A stretch of DNA of 41,786 bases from Gemmatimonadota bacterium (lineage in GTDB: Bacteria; Gemmatimonadota; Gemmatimonadetes; Gemmatimonadales; GWC2-71-9), in contig JADFPO010000020.1 of the NCBI GenBank assembly GCA_022562295.1, forward strand, positions 1-41,786. The letters run 5' to 3'. Under the pieces are notes generated by a model. The model was not told the DNA's origin. It made no database searches and saw only the letters and a list, made by a program, of their open reading frames with translations. This document shows, piece after piece, positions 8,247-15,860 of the stretch (the first letter of the stretch is position 1; each line of letters opens with the position of its first letter). A program made the translations under genes and the position numbers.

Positions 8247-9967
8247 TGGCGAAGCGTGTCTGCCACGTCGCATTGTGCTTGATCGGTCTCGGATGGACCA
8301 ATCCGGCTTTCGCCGCCCAGGACACGATCATCGTCGTACCTCGCGGGGCAGGGTTGGATTCGAGATCGCGGGTCGCCCGCGAGGCGGTCGACTTCTTCAA
8401 CGACGGATCGACAACGAGGATTTTCGGCTCGTTCACGGTATCGTCGGATGAAAGCGTCAACGGCGACTTGGCGGTATACAACGGTCCCCTTCGGGTGTCG
8501 GGAACAATCCGCGGCGACCTCGTCGTCATCAACGGCGACCTGCGGCTGGCGCGGACCGCCGTTATTCGCGGCGCGGTGCTGGTGGTCGGGGGATCGATCA
8601 CCGGGCTCACGCGCGCCCGGGTCGACGGAAATGCACGGGTTTACCGCTCCACCGCGCGCGTGAGGCGCGTGGGCGACCGACTGGTCCTGCGTGAAGCCCA
8701 GCGACGTACTATCACGCGGCGGTCGCGCCGTCGCAGTGGCTTCACCGATGCCACCGCGTCGCTGGTGTTGTCGACGGGGGGCACCTACAACCGTGTCGAG
8801 GGGCTCCCGATCCATCTCGGGCCACGTCTGGAGTGGCGCACCTTGGGCTCTCCCCACTTTCGAGTCCAGGCGCTGGCGATTCTTCGAACGGCGGGGGGCC
8901 TCGACAGCCTCTCCGACGACGTCGGCTACAGGGCGGACGTCGATTGGAACGTCGGAGGTCGATCGCCGGTAACGATCGGTGGCAGCGTGTTCGACGTGGT
9001 CGCCCCAATCGAGTCATGGCAGCTGCAGGACGAGGAAGTCGGATTTGCCGCGCTGCTATGGCACCGCGACTACCGCGATTACTACTTGAAGAAGGGCTAC
9101 GCCGGGCGCGTGACCGTCGAGCCAATGATCGGGTTCGAGATCTCGGTCGAAGTCGGTCGCCATGAAGACACCTCGATCGCGGCGCGTGACCCCTGGACAC
9201 CATTCCGGGGAGACCAAACGTGGCGTCCCAACCCTGCGATCGACGAAGGGACGTTTACGACGATCGTTGGCAGCATCCAGTACGACTCGCGCCCCTACCG
9301 AGACTCCCCGTCTTCCGGATGGTTCATCCGCGCCGAGTGGGAGCGGGGCATCAGCGACGACGTCGTACCGCAGGACCTTCCGGTGGCCATCCGAAGCCCG
9401 TTACCGGCCAACCAGAACTACACGTACGACCGAGTGTTCTTGGATCTACGCCGTTACGAGCGCCTGGGGTGGAACGGTCAACTCAGCCTCCGCGCCGTCG
9501 GGGCCGGAACGGTTGGCAAGAACGACCCGCTGCCCATCCAACGGCGACTGTCACTGGGTGGCCCCGATCCGATGCCGGGGTTCGCTTTTCGACAGTTCGC
9601 GTGCAACGCGGCTGCCGGCGCCCCCACTCAAACGGCGCTGTGCGATCGCATCCTGCTCTTTCAGGCCGAGTATCGCGGCAATCTCTCGTTCAGCACTTCA
9701 TCCCGCGCCCGGCGCCGCATCCGCCGCCGGGCCACTCACAATCGCTGGATGGACTTCTGGGATTGGGACGACTGGTTCTGGTTTGACGGTCCTACGGTCG
9801 TGTTCTTCGCAGATGCTGGAAGCGGATGGATAGATGGAGGGCCAAGCACCTTCGAGGGCGATGTAGGTGCGGGTCTCGAGCTCGGCAGTGTCGGGTTGTA
9901 CGCCGCCAAAGCGCTGAAGAGCGGAGAGTCACTCCGCCTGTCGCTGCGATTACATCGCAGGTTTTGA
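8246..9967 (+). CDS. Beta-helix (bactofilin-like) domain fused to Omp85/BamA-type barrel
   Basis: About 573 aa from the ATG at 8246 (a GTG at 8243 is also possible). A signal peptide (CLIGLGWTNPAFAAQ) is followed at about 50-150 by short repeating hydrophobic turns, for example SVNGDLAVYNGPLRVSGTIR and GDLVVINGDLRLARTAVIR, the pattern of polymer-forming bactofilin-type beta-helices. After a basic linker (RRTITRRSRRRSG) comes a barrel of about 400 residues. RRLSLGGPDPMPGFAFRQF resembles the Omp85 'RGF/RGY' segment, and the chain ends in RLHRRF with a terminal Phe. A low-complexity aromatic stretch, WMDFWDWDDWFWFDG, lies near 500-515. It probably sits in the outer membrane with the beta-helix in the periplasm, in place of POTRA domains. 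Role may be secretion, surface assembly or envelope scaffolding. Architecture is seen; function is inferred. Confidence 0.75.
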   Translation: MAKRVCHVALCLIGLGWTNPAFAAQDTIIVVPRGAGLDSRSRVAREAVDFFNDGSTTRIFGSFTVSSDESVNGDLAVYNGPLRVSGTIRGDLVVINGDLRLARTAVIRGAVLVVGGSITGLTRARVDGNARVYRSTARVRRVGDRLVLREAQRRTITRRSRRRSGFTDATASLVLSTGGTYNRVEGLPIHLGPRLEWRTLGSPHFRVQALAILRTAGGLDSLSDDVGYRADVDWNVGGRSPVTIGGSVFDVVAPIESWQLQDEEVGFAALLWHRDYRDYYLKKGYAGRVTVEPMIGFEISVEVGRHEDTSIAARDPWTPFRGDQTWRPNPAIDEGTFTTIVGSIQYDSRPYRDSPSSGWFIRAEWERGISDDVVPQDLPVAIRSPLPANQNYTYDRVFLDLRRYERLGWNGQLSLRAVGAGTVGKNDPLPIQRRLSLGGPDPMPGFAFRQFACNAAAGAPTQTALCDRILLFQAEYRGNLSFSTSSRARRRIRRRATHNRWMDFWDWDDWFWFDGPTVVFFADAGSGWIDGGPSTFEGDVGAGLELGSVGLYAAKALKSGESLRLSLRLHRRF

Positions 9968-10050
9968 CCAAGCAAGGCGAACTCACGCGCACGGAGTAGA
10001 GATAGGGAACCGGCACCGACTCATGGGAATGTCATTCGTGTGAAGGCCGC

Positions 10051-10668
10051 ATGATCAAACACGCCACCACAGCTTTGGTCTGTTGTGTGGTCTTTGCATT
10101 CGATGCGTCGGCACAGCGGGAACCCGACGTAGTTGTCGAGCTTCGGCCATCGGATGATGCACAAGCAGCATCGGTGCAACTGCGAGGTTTACTGTCGGAC
10201 TCGCGGTATCTCAGGGCAATGCGGTCCGGTTTTCCCTTGTACGTCGAGTACCAAGTCGAATTACGGCGTTCACGATCCAACTGGTTTGATGATGTAGTTG
10301 CCCAAACCTTCTGGGAGTACGTCGTGCTGTACGATCCCGTACGCGAAACGTTCGTAGTGGAGGACGGCGAATCGAGAGAGGAGCTCTCCAACGAGCAGGA
10401 ACTTCGCCGGCGGCTCGAGGCCGTGTGGGCTCTGCAGCTCACACCCGACCGAGCGGGCAGATACTACTACGCGGCGACCGTGAGCGTACGGACGCTGTCT
10501 GATTCCGACGTCGACGAGGTGTTCGATTGGCTGAAGGGCGAAGATGATTCCCGTGGCGCGCGGCGGCACGGGTTCATCACGCGAGGTGCGCGGAAACTCT
10601 TGGTCCGAATCGCACCGCTGCCCCACATCAGGAAGTCTGGCGAGTCACGGAAATTCATGTGGCCCTGA
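10051..10668 (+). CDS. DUF4390-like exported protein
   Basis: 205 aa with a GAAGG four bases before the ATG. A signal peptide (TTALVCCVVFAFDASAQ) precedes a domain whose pattern fits DUF4390: L-x-D-S-R-Y-L-R-A-M-R-S-G-F-P-L, then EYQVELRRSRSNWFDD, then YVVLYDPVRETFVVEDG. In proteobacteria, as I recall, DUF4390 genes sit directly beside ntrY/ntrX. Finding one here, in the same direction and a few genes from an NtrY/NtrX-like pair, supports both calls and suggests a conserved envelope-stress or assembly unit. The biochemical role of DUF4390 is not known. It faces the HAD gene tail to tail, and the stop overlaps one arm of a possible terminator. Confidence 0.65.
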   Translation: MIKHATTALVCCVVFAFDASAQREPDVVVELRPSDDAQAASVQLRGLLSDSRYLRAMRSGFPLYVEYQVELRRSRSNWFDDVVAQTFWEYVVLYDPVRETFVVEDGESREELSNEQELRRRLEAVWALQLTPDRAGRYYYAATVSVRTLSDSDVDEVFDWLKGEDDSRGARRHGFITRGARKLLVRIAPLPHIRKSGESRKFMWP

Positions 10669-10730
10669 ACCGCCGTCACCGCAGGCCTGGTTCCACATGG
10701 CCCTTCGGGCCGGCCAGACGCGTGGCGGTT
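10668..10730. terminator. Inverted repeat between convergent stops, possible two-way terminator
   Basis: AACCGCC (10668-10674) and GGCGGTT (10724-10730) are perfect 7-bp complementary arms lying exactly between the stops of the DUF4390 gene (10666-10668) and the HAD gene (10731-10733). Inside is a smaller hairpin, GGCCC-TTC-GGGCC (10699-10711). There is no clear U-tract, so if it terminates transcription it is not a classic intrinsic site; it may protect 3' ends or help Rho. Confidence 0.4.
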
Positions 10731-11444
10731 TCACTTCGTGAATTCAAACTCCCCGCGCACCAAGAATCCGTGGTCGGCAGCCGCGAGCAAGTCTTTGTCT
10801 CCCCTGCTGTCTCCATACGCGAACACGGTGTAGTCGGCGAGCGACCCTAGATGTGACTCGAGGCGGCGAACCTTTGCGCGGCCCCAACAAGGCTCCATAG
10901 CGAACCGCCCCGTAAAGACTCCCTTGTCATCCAACTCTAGCTGCGTGCCCAGCACATCATCGAACCCGGCGTCAGTTGCCCAAGCGTCGAGGTAAACGTC
11001 GATGGATGCACTTATGAGAATGCAGCGATGGCCTTGGCTCTTGTGCCACGCCAGTCGGCGCAAGCCCGCTTGCTTGATGAGAGATGCCCCTTCGATCGCC
11101 ATGAATCGCTCTCCCAGGTCGCGAAGTCGGTCTGCGGTCATCCCAGCGAAGCAATGTCGCAGGAGGCGTTCATGCACGTTGGCTTCCCACTTCCCTACGA
11201 CCCCCCCCAAAGACTCTCGCTGGCCCGCCTGGCTCTTGAGCCGCTCATCCCAAAATGCGGTCACCAGGTCGAGACCGAACATCGGGACGAGCCGAACGAT
11301 CGTCAGCCACGTCTTTACCCTGCCAAGCACGAAAACCACGAATGGCAAGCTCGTATCCCGGCGTGTGAGCGTACCATCGAAGTCGAAGACCGCAACAACC
11401 GGCCGAGCAACTGGTGGAGTATTGCTTGTCATTGACCGCTGCAT
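10731..11444 (-). CDS. HAD-IB family phosphatase (SerB/lipid-phosphatase type)
   Basis: About 237 aa. HAD motif I is VFDFDGTLTRRDTS, with nucleophile Asp and acid/base Asp. Motif II is LISAS within HRCILISASIDVYL, and motif III is AYGDSRGDKDLLAAA. A cap of about 90 residues containing WLTIVRLVPMFGLD separates motifs I and II, as in the HAD-IB class that also contains SerB and the HAD domains fused to PlsC-type acyltransferases. The best starts are ATG 11444 or ATG 11432; an upstream in-frame start at 11498 adds an unlikely leader. It is divergent from the fatty acyl-CoA reductase, so a lipid-phosphate substrate (acyl- or alkyl-glycerol phosphate) is a reasonable guess; phosphoserine cannot be excluded. 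Confidence 0.8.
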   Translation of the reverse strand: MQRSMTSNTPPVARPVVAVFDFDGTLTRRDTSLPFVVFVLGRVKTWLTIVRLVPMFGLDLVTAFWDERLKSQAGQRESLGGVVGKWEANVHERLLRHCFAGMTADRLRDLGERFMAIEGASLIKQAGLRRLAWHKSQGHRCILISASIDVYLDAWATDAGFDDVLGTQLELDDKGVFTGRFAMEPCWGRAKVRRLESHLGSLADYTVFAYGDSRGDKDLLAAADHGFLVRGEFEFTK

Positions 11445-11782
11445 CGGTGAGCGCTCGTAGCCGCATGCCTGGAAATCGGCGAGACGGCGTTGCTGCAACT
11501 TTCCAACTGCCGGCGGAACCCACGGACGTGTCGCAGTATTCGAATCCGTCGAACGGACAATATTAACTCACACCCACCCGATGTCGCCCGTTCGGTGGGC
11601 GACCCCGTTCACTCGTGGCCATCAGAACGACATTGTGGCGATATTTCACAAACTGCCTGTTTTCCTAAGGATCCAGGGTGCTCCGCCCCCCATTTACGGC
11701 GGGTCCACGGCTAGTTTGAATATCACCGAAGCCCAGTATAGCTTTCTTTGCTGTGCTGTAACCTTCAAGAACCTGGAGTTCC
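11445..11782. other. Divergent promoter region with hairpin, HAD gene / acyl-CoA reductase
   Basis: About 338 bases without a gene. Contains TCCG-5-CGGA followed by CAATAT (11546-11563), an arrangement found again upstream of the beta-ketoacyl synthase operon. A strong hairpin, GTCGCCC-7-GGGCGAC, lies at 11583-11603. A TTGAAT / TATAGC pair stands about 40-65 bases before the reductase, but its 15-base spacing is short for a sigma-70 promoter. GGAG at 11775-11778 is the ribosome binding site of the reductase. Confidence 0.4.
11583..11603 (+). promoter_or_regulatory. GC-rich hairpin in the reductase leader
   Basis: Perfect 7-bp stem GTCGCCC/GGGCGAC around a 7-base loop (GTTCGGT), about 180 bases before the reductase start and 140 before the HAD start on the other strand. 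Could be an operator dyad or a leader RNA hairpin. There is no U-run, so it is not an obvious terminator. Confidence 0.35.
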
Positions 11783-14116
11783 ATGCCCCCAGCTAGACGG
11801 CCAGTCTCTGTCGCCGACCGCTTTCGCGGTGAGCGCATCTTGCTCACGGGGGCCACCGGATTCCTCGCGAAGTCCATTCTGGAGAAAATTGTCCGTGCCA
11901 TCCCCGACGTGGCGCAGATCTATTTATTGGTCCGGCGATGTCAGCACACTTCCGCCGCCGAGCGGGTTGAGCGAGAGGTCATCAGCTCGTCCATATTCGA
12001 CCGTCTACGACATACGCAAGGCACCCGTTTCGCCGACGCCATGCGTGAGAAGATTACGGCCGTCGAAGGTGATCTCGGTGAGGATCGACTCGGGCTTCCC
12101 GATCAAGCGTATGATGAACTGGCCCGGGCCGTCACCTGCGTGATCAACAGCGCGGCGGCGTGTTCGTTTGGCGAGCAGCTCGATCGAGCGCTGCAGGTCA
12201 ACACGATCGGGCCACAGCGCATCCTGCAGTTCGCCAAGGACGCGGGTGATATCCCGCTGGTGCACGTGTCGACATGTTACGTAAGCGGCATTCGTGAGGA
12301 CGACATCCCGGAAGACGTGCTCCCTCTCGGTCACACCGTGTCGACTTACATCAAGGGAGCCAAACCAACGTTCCATCTCGACGCCGAAGTCCAGTCCATG
12401 CTGGCTCAGTGTACCGAGATCCGGAGCGCAGTGGCTGACGGCGAGCGTGACGAGCAGGTTTTTGCGGATGCATACCCCTCAACATACGCGTCCGACAGAA
12501 TTGCACGCGAGCGTCGAGATTTCGCAGACTCCGCGGTCGTTAACCTCGGCAAGCGGCTCGCGCGGTTCCACGGATGGACCGACACCTACCCGTTCACCAA
12601 GGCGTTGGGCGAGCAACTGCTCGTCCGTGAACGCGGCAGCGTGCCGCTGGTCATCCTCAGGCCCTCCATTATCGAGAGCAGTTACGACGAGCCGATGCCG
12701 GGTTGGATCGACGGGCTGCGCATGGCTGATCCCTTGATCACCGAGGCCGGTAAGGGAAATCTGCCGACGTTCGTCGGCCGGGCAGACGCAACGCTCGATC
12801 TCGTACCTTGCGACATGGTTACGAACGCGATTCTCGCAGCCGTTCCGCCGGCAGGAGCATTGGACTGGTGCGAGATCTATCAGATCGGCAGCGGACACCG
12901 CAACCCCCTGTCGCTCAGACGGCTATCCGAGATGGTGTATGAGGCGTTCACGCGGCGCCCCTCTTACGACCGAGCAGGTGAGCCGTTACAAGCGACGTCT
13001 TGCCAGTGCATACCAGGTCACGAGTTCAAACGCAAACTGTACCGCCGAATGCGTCATATGCAACTCGTGCGCGATCTGTATACGCGAGTGGGAGCGAAGG
13101 CCAGGGCGAGACAAGCCCGCCTCACGCTCCGCGTGCTCGGCAGGTTGCGTGATTTCGCAGATCTGTACGGTTTCTACACCTCGCACAGTCCCCGATTCTT
13201 AACCCACAAGACCGACGCACTGTGGGATGCCTTGAGTGATGAGGATCGCGCTCTGTTTCCGTTTGACACGACGAGGATCGACTGGCACGACTACATCGTG
13301 GAGCGCCACGTGCCAGGGCTGCAGCGGATGGCGGGGTCCAAGATGAGGTCCAAGCGAACAATGCACCCGCGAACGTTACATCGTATCGCCGACGTGCGGT
13401 GCTTGTTCGACCTATACGAACGTACAGCGGAGATCTACGGGGATTGTACGGCGACGCAGGTGTGTCGCAGTGATACGGCAACGGGATGGGTGAGGTATAC
13501 GTACCGTCAACTCGTCGACGCCGCCGCACACGTCCACACGCAACTCGCCGAACTCGGACTCAAGGTGGGAGACCGCATCATCATTTACAGCGAGAGCAAC
13601 CCCGAGTGGGTGTTTGCGTACATGGGTGCGCAGCGAGCGGGTTTGGTGGCGGTACCACTCGATCCGCAGTTGACCCCAGAGGAAGTTTCCGACATCGTCA
13701 CGCACACCAACGCCAAGTTGATCTTGGTCGGTCGTCAAACCCACCGCGCGTTTCCAACCAACGGTCGAAATGGACAGCAACCACCCGTAGTGCGCCTCCA
13801 ACACCCGTTCGTCCCCGACCCAACCCAGCCGGCCGACCCACACGCCAGCGCGCCTCCACCAAAGCAAATCCGCGGCCCAGACGATCCGGCATCCATCATC
13901 TTCGTAAACGGCACGACGCACCCCCCGAAGCCGGTCGTGCTGAGCCATGCCGAATGTCTCTCTCGTGTACGTGAGTCTTTGAGCAACGGTTCGCAGGAGG
14001 CTGAGGAGAGCATGATTTCGGCGCCACGGATGCGTGACGATGACGACTTTTCCCGCCGTATCGTATCCGCGTTCGCCCAAGGTGCGTGCGTGTCGTACAT
14101 AGATCAGTTCGCCTAG
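11783..14116 (+). CDS. Fatty acyl-CoA reductase fused to a half, degenerate AMP-ligase domain
   Basis: 777 aa; GGAG four bases before the ATG. Residues 15-380 are an extended SDR/NAD_binding_4 domain: cofactor loop LTGATGFLAKSILEK (21-35), STCYVSG (163-169), and catalytic YxxxK as YPFTK (269-273). Residues 420-515 match the C-terminal FAR ('Sterile') domain, FYTSHSPRFLTHKTDALW to IDWHDYIVERHVPGL. Family chemistry: acyl-CoA + 2 NADPH to fatty alcohol. Residues 530-777 resemble only the first half of an acyl-CoA synthetase (YTYRQLVDAAAHV, LKVGDRIIIYSESNPEW). The ATP loop TSGTTGxPKG is broken to VNGTTHPPKP (708-717), and the protein stops where the adenylation core should continue. The second domain therefore cannot be a working ligase. 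Either it decayed or it serves as a scaffold. Next gene: alkyl-DHAP synthase. Confidence 0.85.
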   Translation: MPPARRPVSVADRFRGERILLTGATGFLAKSILEKIVRAIPDVAQIYLLVRRCQHTSAAERVEREVISSSIFDRLRHTQGTRFADAMREKITAVEGDLGEDRLGLPDQAYDELARAVTCVINSAAACSFGEQLDRALQVNTIGPQRILQFAKDAGDIPLVHVSTCYVSGIREDDIPEDVLPLGHTVSTYIKGAKPTFHLDAEVQSMLAQCTEIRSAVADGERDEQVFADAYPSTYASDRIARERRDFADSAVVNLGKRLARFHGWTDTYPFTKALGEQLLVRERGSVPLVILRPSIIESSYDEPMPGWIDGLRMADPLITEAGKGNLPTFVGRADATLDLVPCDMVTNAILAAVPPAGALDWCEIYQIGSGHRNPLSLRRLSEMVYEAFTRRPSYDRAGEPLQATSCQCIPGHEFKRKLYRRMRHMQLVRDLYTRVGAKARARQARLTLRVLGRLRDFADLYGFYTSHSPRFLTHKTDALWDALSDEDRALFPFDTTRIDWHDYIVERHVPGLQRMAGSKMRSKRTMHPRTLHRIADVRCLFDLYERTAEIYGDCTATQVCRSDTATGWVRYTYRQLVDAAAHVHTQLAELGLKVGDRIIIYSESNPEWVFAYMGAQRAGLVAVPLDPQLTPEEVSDIVTHTNAKLILVGRQTHRAFPTNGRNGQQPPVVRLQHPFVPDPTQPADPHASAPPPKQIRGPDDPASIIFVNGTTHPPKPVVLSHAECLSRVRESLSNGSQEAEESMISAPRMRDDDDFSRRIVSAFAQGACVSYIDQFA

Positions 14117-14121
14117 GCGAA
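14108..14121. repeat. Perfect 14-bp palindrome over the reductase stop codon
   Basis: TTCGCCTAGGCGAA, self-complementary without a loop, with the TAG stop (14114-14116) in its centre and the next gene's GTG 12 bases further on. A loop-free dyad favours a DNA-binding protein site over an RNA hairpin. It could also mark a junction where the AMP-ligase domain lost its second half. Confidence 0.4.
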
Positions 14122-14132
14122 TCGTACCGCCT

Positions 14133-15860
14133 GTGCGGGATCTCCACGAATGGAAGGATGAGTCGTATCGCCACAAGTGGTGGGGCTGGGGACCTGAGGG
14201 CCTGGAGTACGACATGCACCGCCGGCCCGACTTCTGGCCGTGGATTTGCAAGACCGCGGCCCTCCCCGACGACGCCACTCCCGCCTATCGCATCAGCCGC
14301 GACTCCATAAAGCTGCCGGCTCGCAAGTCACAGCCGGAGTTCGATGACGCCGTCACTGCCCTGCTAGGAATAGATCGGGTTCGGCACGATGACGACGACC
14401 GTATTGCTCACAGCTTTGGCAGGAGCTACCGTGACCTCGTGCGCCTGCGTGCTGGGCTCATCGACCATCCACCTGATCTGATATTATATCCCCAGTCCCA
14501 TGATGATGTCGTCGCGATCGTGCGTCTCGCCGGCGACCACGATGTAACACTCATACCATTTGGCGGCGGAACCAACATCGTGGGATGCGTCGAGCCCTCC
14601 ACAGCGGACGACCGCATGGTCGCCACGTTGGACATGCGTCTGATGAATCGATTGCTCGCCCTCGACAAGGAGTCGATGACCGCCGACTTGGAGCCCGGCC
14701 TGTTCGGACCGCAACTCGAACGGTTGCTCAACGCGCATGGATGCTCCCTCGGGCATCACCCGGATTCGTTTCAGTTCTCCACGTTGGGCGGATGGCTCGC
14801 CACACGCTCCGCGGGCACCCAGTCGAACGTCTACGGAAAAATCGAAGACATGGTGCTCGGGATGCGCGTCGTCACTCCCCGTGGTATCATCGAGACGAAA
14901 TCGCTCCCAGCCGCGTCGAACGGTCCCGATCTCAACCGCGTCATCGTCGGGTCGGAAGGCACATTCGGCATCATCACACAAGCAACGATGCGAGTACATC
15001 CTGTACCCGAGTTCGAGGAGTATCGCCTGTTGCTCTTCCCGTCGTTCAGGGACGGATTCCGTGCGCTGCGGGAGTGCGTTGTGCAGGGCGTCATGCCCAG
15101 CATGGCACGGCTCAGTGACGAAGCCGAAACGGAACTCATCTTTGCCGCGAAGTACCCAAGCAGCGGTGTCAAGCGAATCCTGAACGGCCCCGTTAAACGC
15201 CTATTACGGGCGCGTGGCTACTCCCGGCCGGCCGCTCTCGTCGTCGCGTTCGAGGGTACGCGCAAGACGGCGCGGCAACTCCGACGCGCGATCCGGCGCA
15301 TCTTACGCAAACATCGCGCGTTTGACCTCGGAACGGGGGCCGGAGAGGCCTGGAAGGAGTCTCGCTACGACGTCCCGTTCCTTCGCGACTACTTGATGGA
15401 TTACGGCTTCATCACTGACTCGTTCGAGACATCGACGGTGTGGTCGAACATGATGCCGCTGTACGAGGCGGTGACCGAGGTCATTCGCAAGACGTTCCAG
15501 GAAGTGACGGGGTTTACGGGGTATGTGGGGAACCACATCTCCCACTTGTACAGCACTGGGGCATGCCTCTACTACTCCGTGGGCGGGCGATCACGCGAAG
15601 GTTCCACACCGGAGGAGATGATAGAGCAGTACACGACCATCAAGCACGCGGCAACGAGCGAAATCATGCGCAACGGGGGCGCATTATCGCATCACCACGC
15701 CGTGGGCTACGAGCACCAGCCTTGGATCGAACAAGAACTGTCCGCCACGGGCATCCGTTCGTTGACGGGCTTCAAGCTGTGTCTCGACCCGCAACGTATC
15801 CTCAACCCCGGGAGCTTGCTCCCCGACTCCGCACTGGGTCCCGGAAGTCTGCCGGACTGA
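14133..15860 (+). CDS. Alkyl-DHAP synthase-like FAD oxidase (AGPS family)
   Basis: 575 aa, GTG start 16 bases after the reductase stop. VAO/PCMH-type flavoprotein. Residues 13-19 (RHKWWGW) match the AGPS N-terminal signature. The FAD pyrophosphate loop is PFGGGTNIVGCVEP (142-155). Further FAD contacts are HPDSFQFSTLGGWLATRSAG (209-228) and GSEGTFGIIT (273-282). The cap and active site show HLYSTGACLYYSVG (471-484) and the triple His SHHHAVG (519-525), typical of AGPS rather than lactate or glycolate oxidases. Family reaction: acyl-DHAP + fatty alcohol to alkyl-DHAP + fatty acid. With the adjacent alcohol-forming reductase this is the core of ether-lipid synthesis. No DHAP acyltransferase or alkyl-DHAP reductase is in the window. 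The last 59 bases overlap the convergent DegT gene. Confidence 0.88.
   Translation: MRDLHEWKDESYRHKWWGWGPEGLEYDMHRRPDFWPWICKTAALPDDATPAYRISRDSIKLPARKSQPEFDDAVTALLGIDRVRHDDDDRIAHSFGRSYRDLVRLRAGLIDHPPDLILYPQSHDDVVAIVRLAGDHDVTLIPFGGGTNIVGCVEPSTADDRMVATLDMRLMNRLLALDKESMTADLEPGLFGPQLERLLNAHGCSLGHHPDSFQFSTLGGWLATRSAGTQSNVYGKIEDMVLGMRVVTPRGIIETKSLPAASNGPDLNRVIVGSEGTFGIITQATMRVHPVPEFEEYRLLLFPSFRDGFRALRECVVQGVMPSMARLSDEAETELIFAAKYPSSGVKRILNGPVKRLLRARGYSRPAALVVAFEGTRKTARQLRRAIRRILRKHRAFDLGTGAGEAWKESRYDVPFLRDYLMDYGFITDSFETSTVWSNMMPLYEAVTEVIRKTFQEVTGFTGYVGNHISHLYSTGACLYYSVGGRSREGSTPEEMIEQYTTIKHAATSEIMRNGGALSHHHAVGYEHQPWIEQELSATGIRSLTGFKLCLDPQRILNPGSLLPDSALGPGSLPD

Noticed and set aside
13412-14278. 288-codon minus-strand frame under the acyl-CoA reductase 3' end.
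   Set aside because: Considered because the ligase half is decayed, but the translation is Trp/Arg/Gly-rich without any family features.
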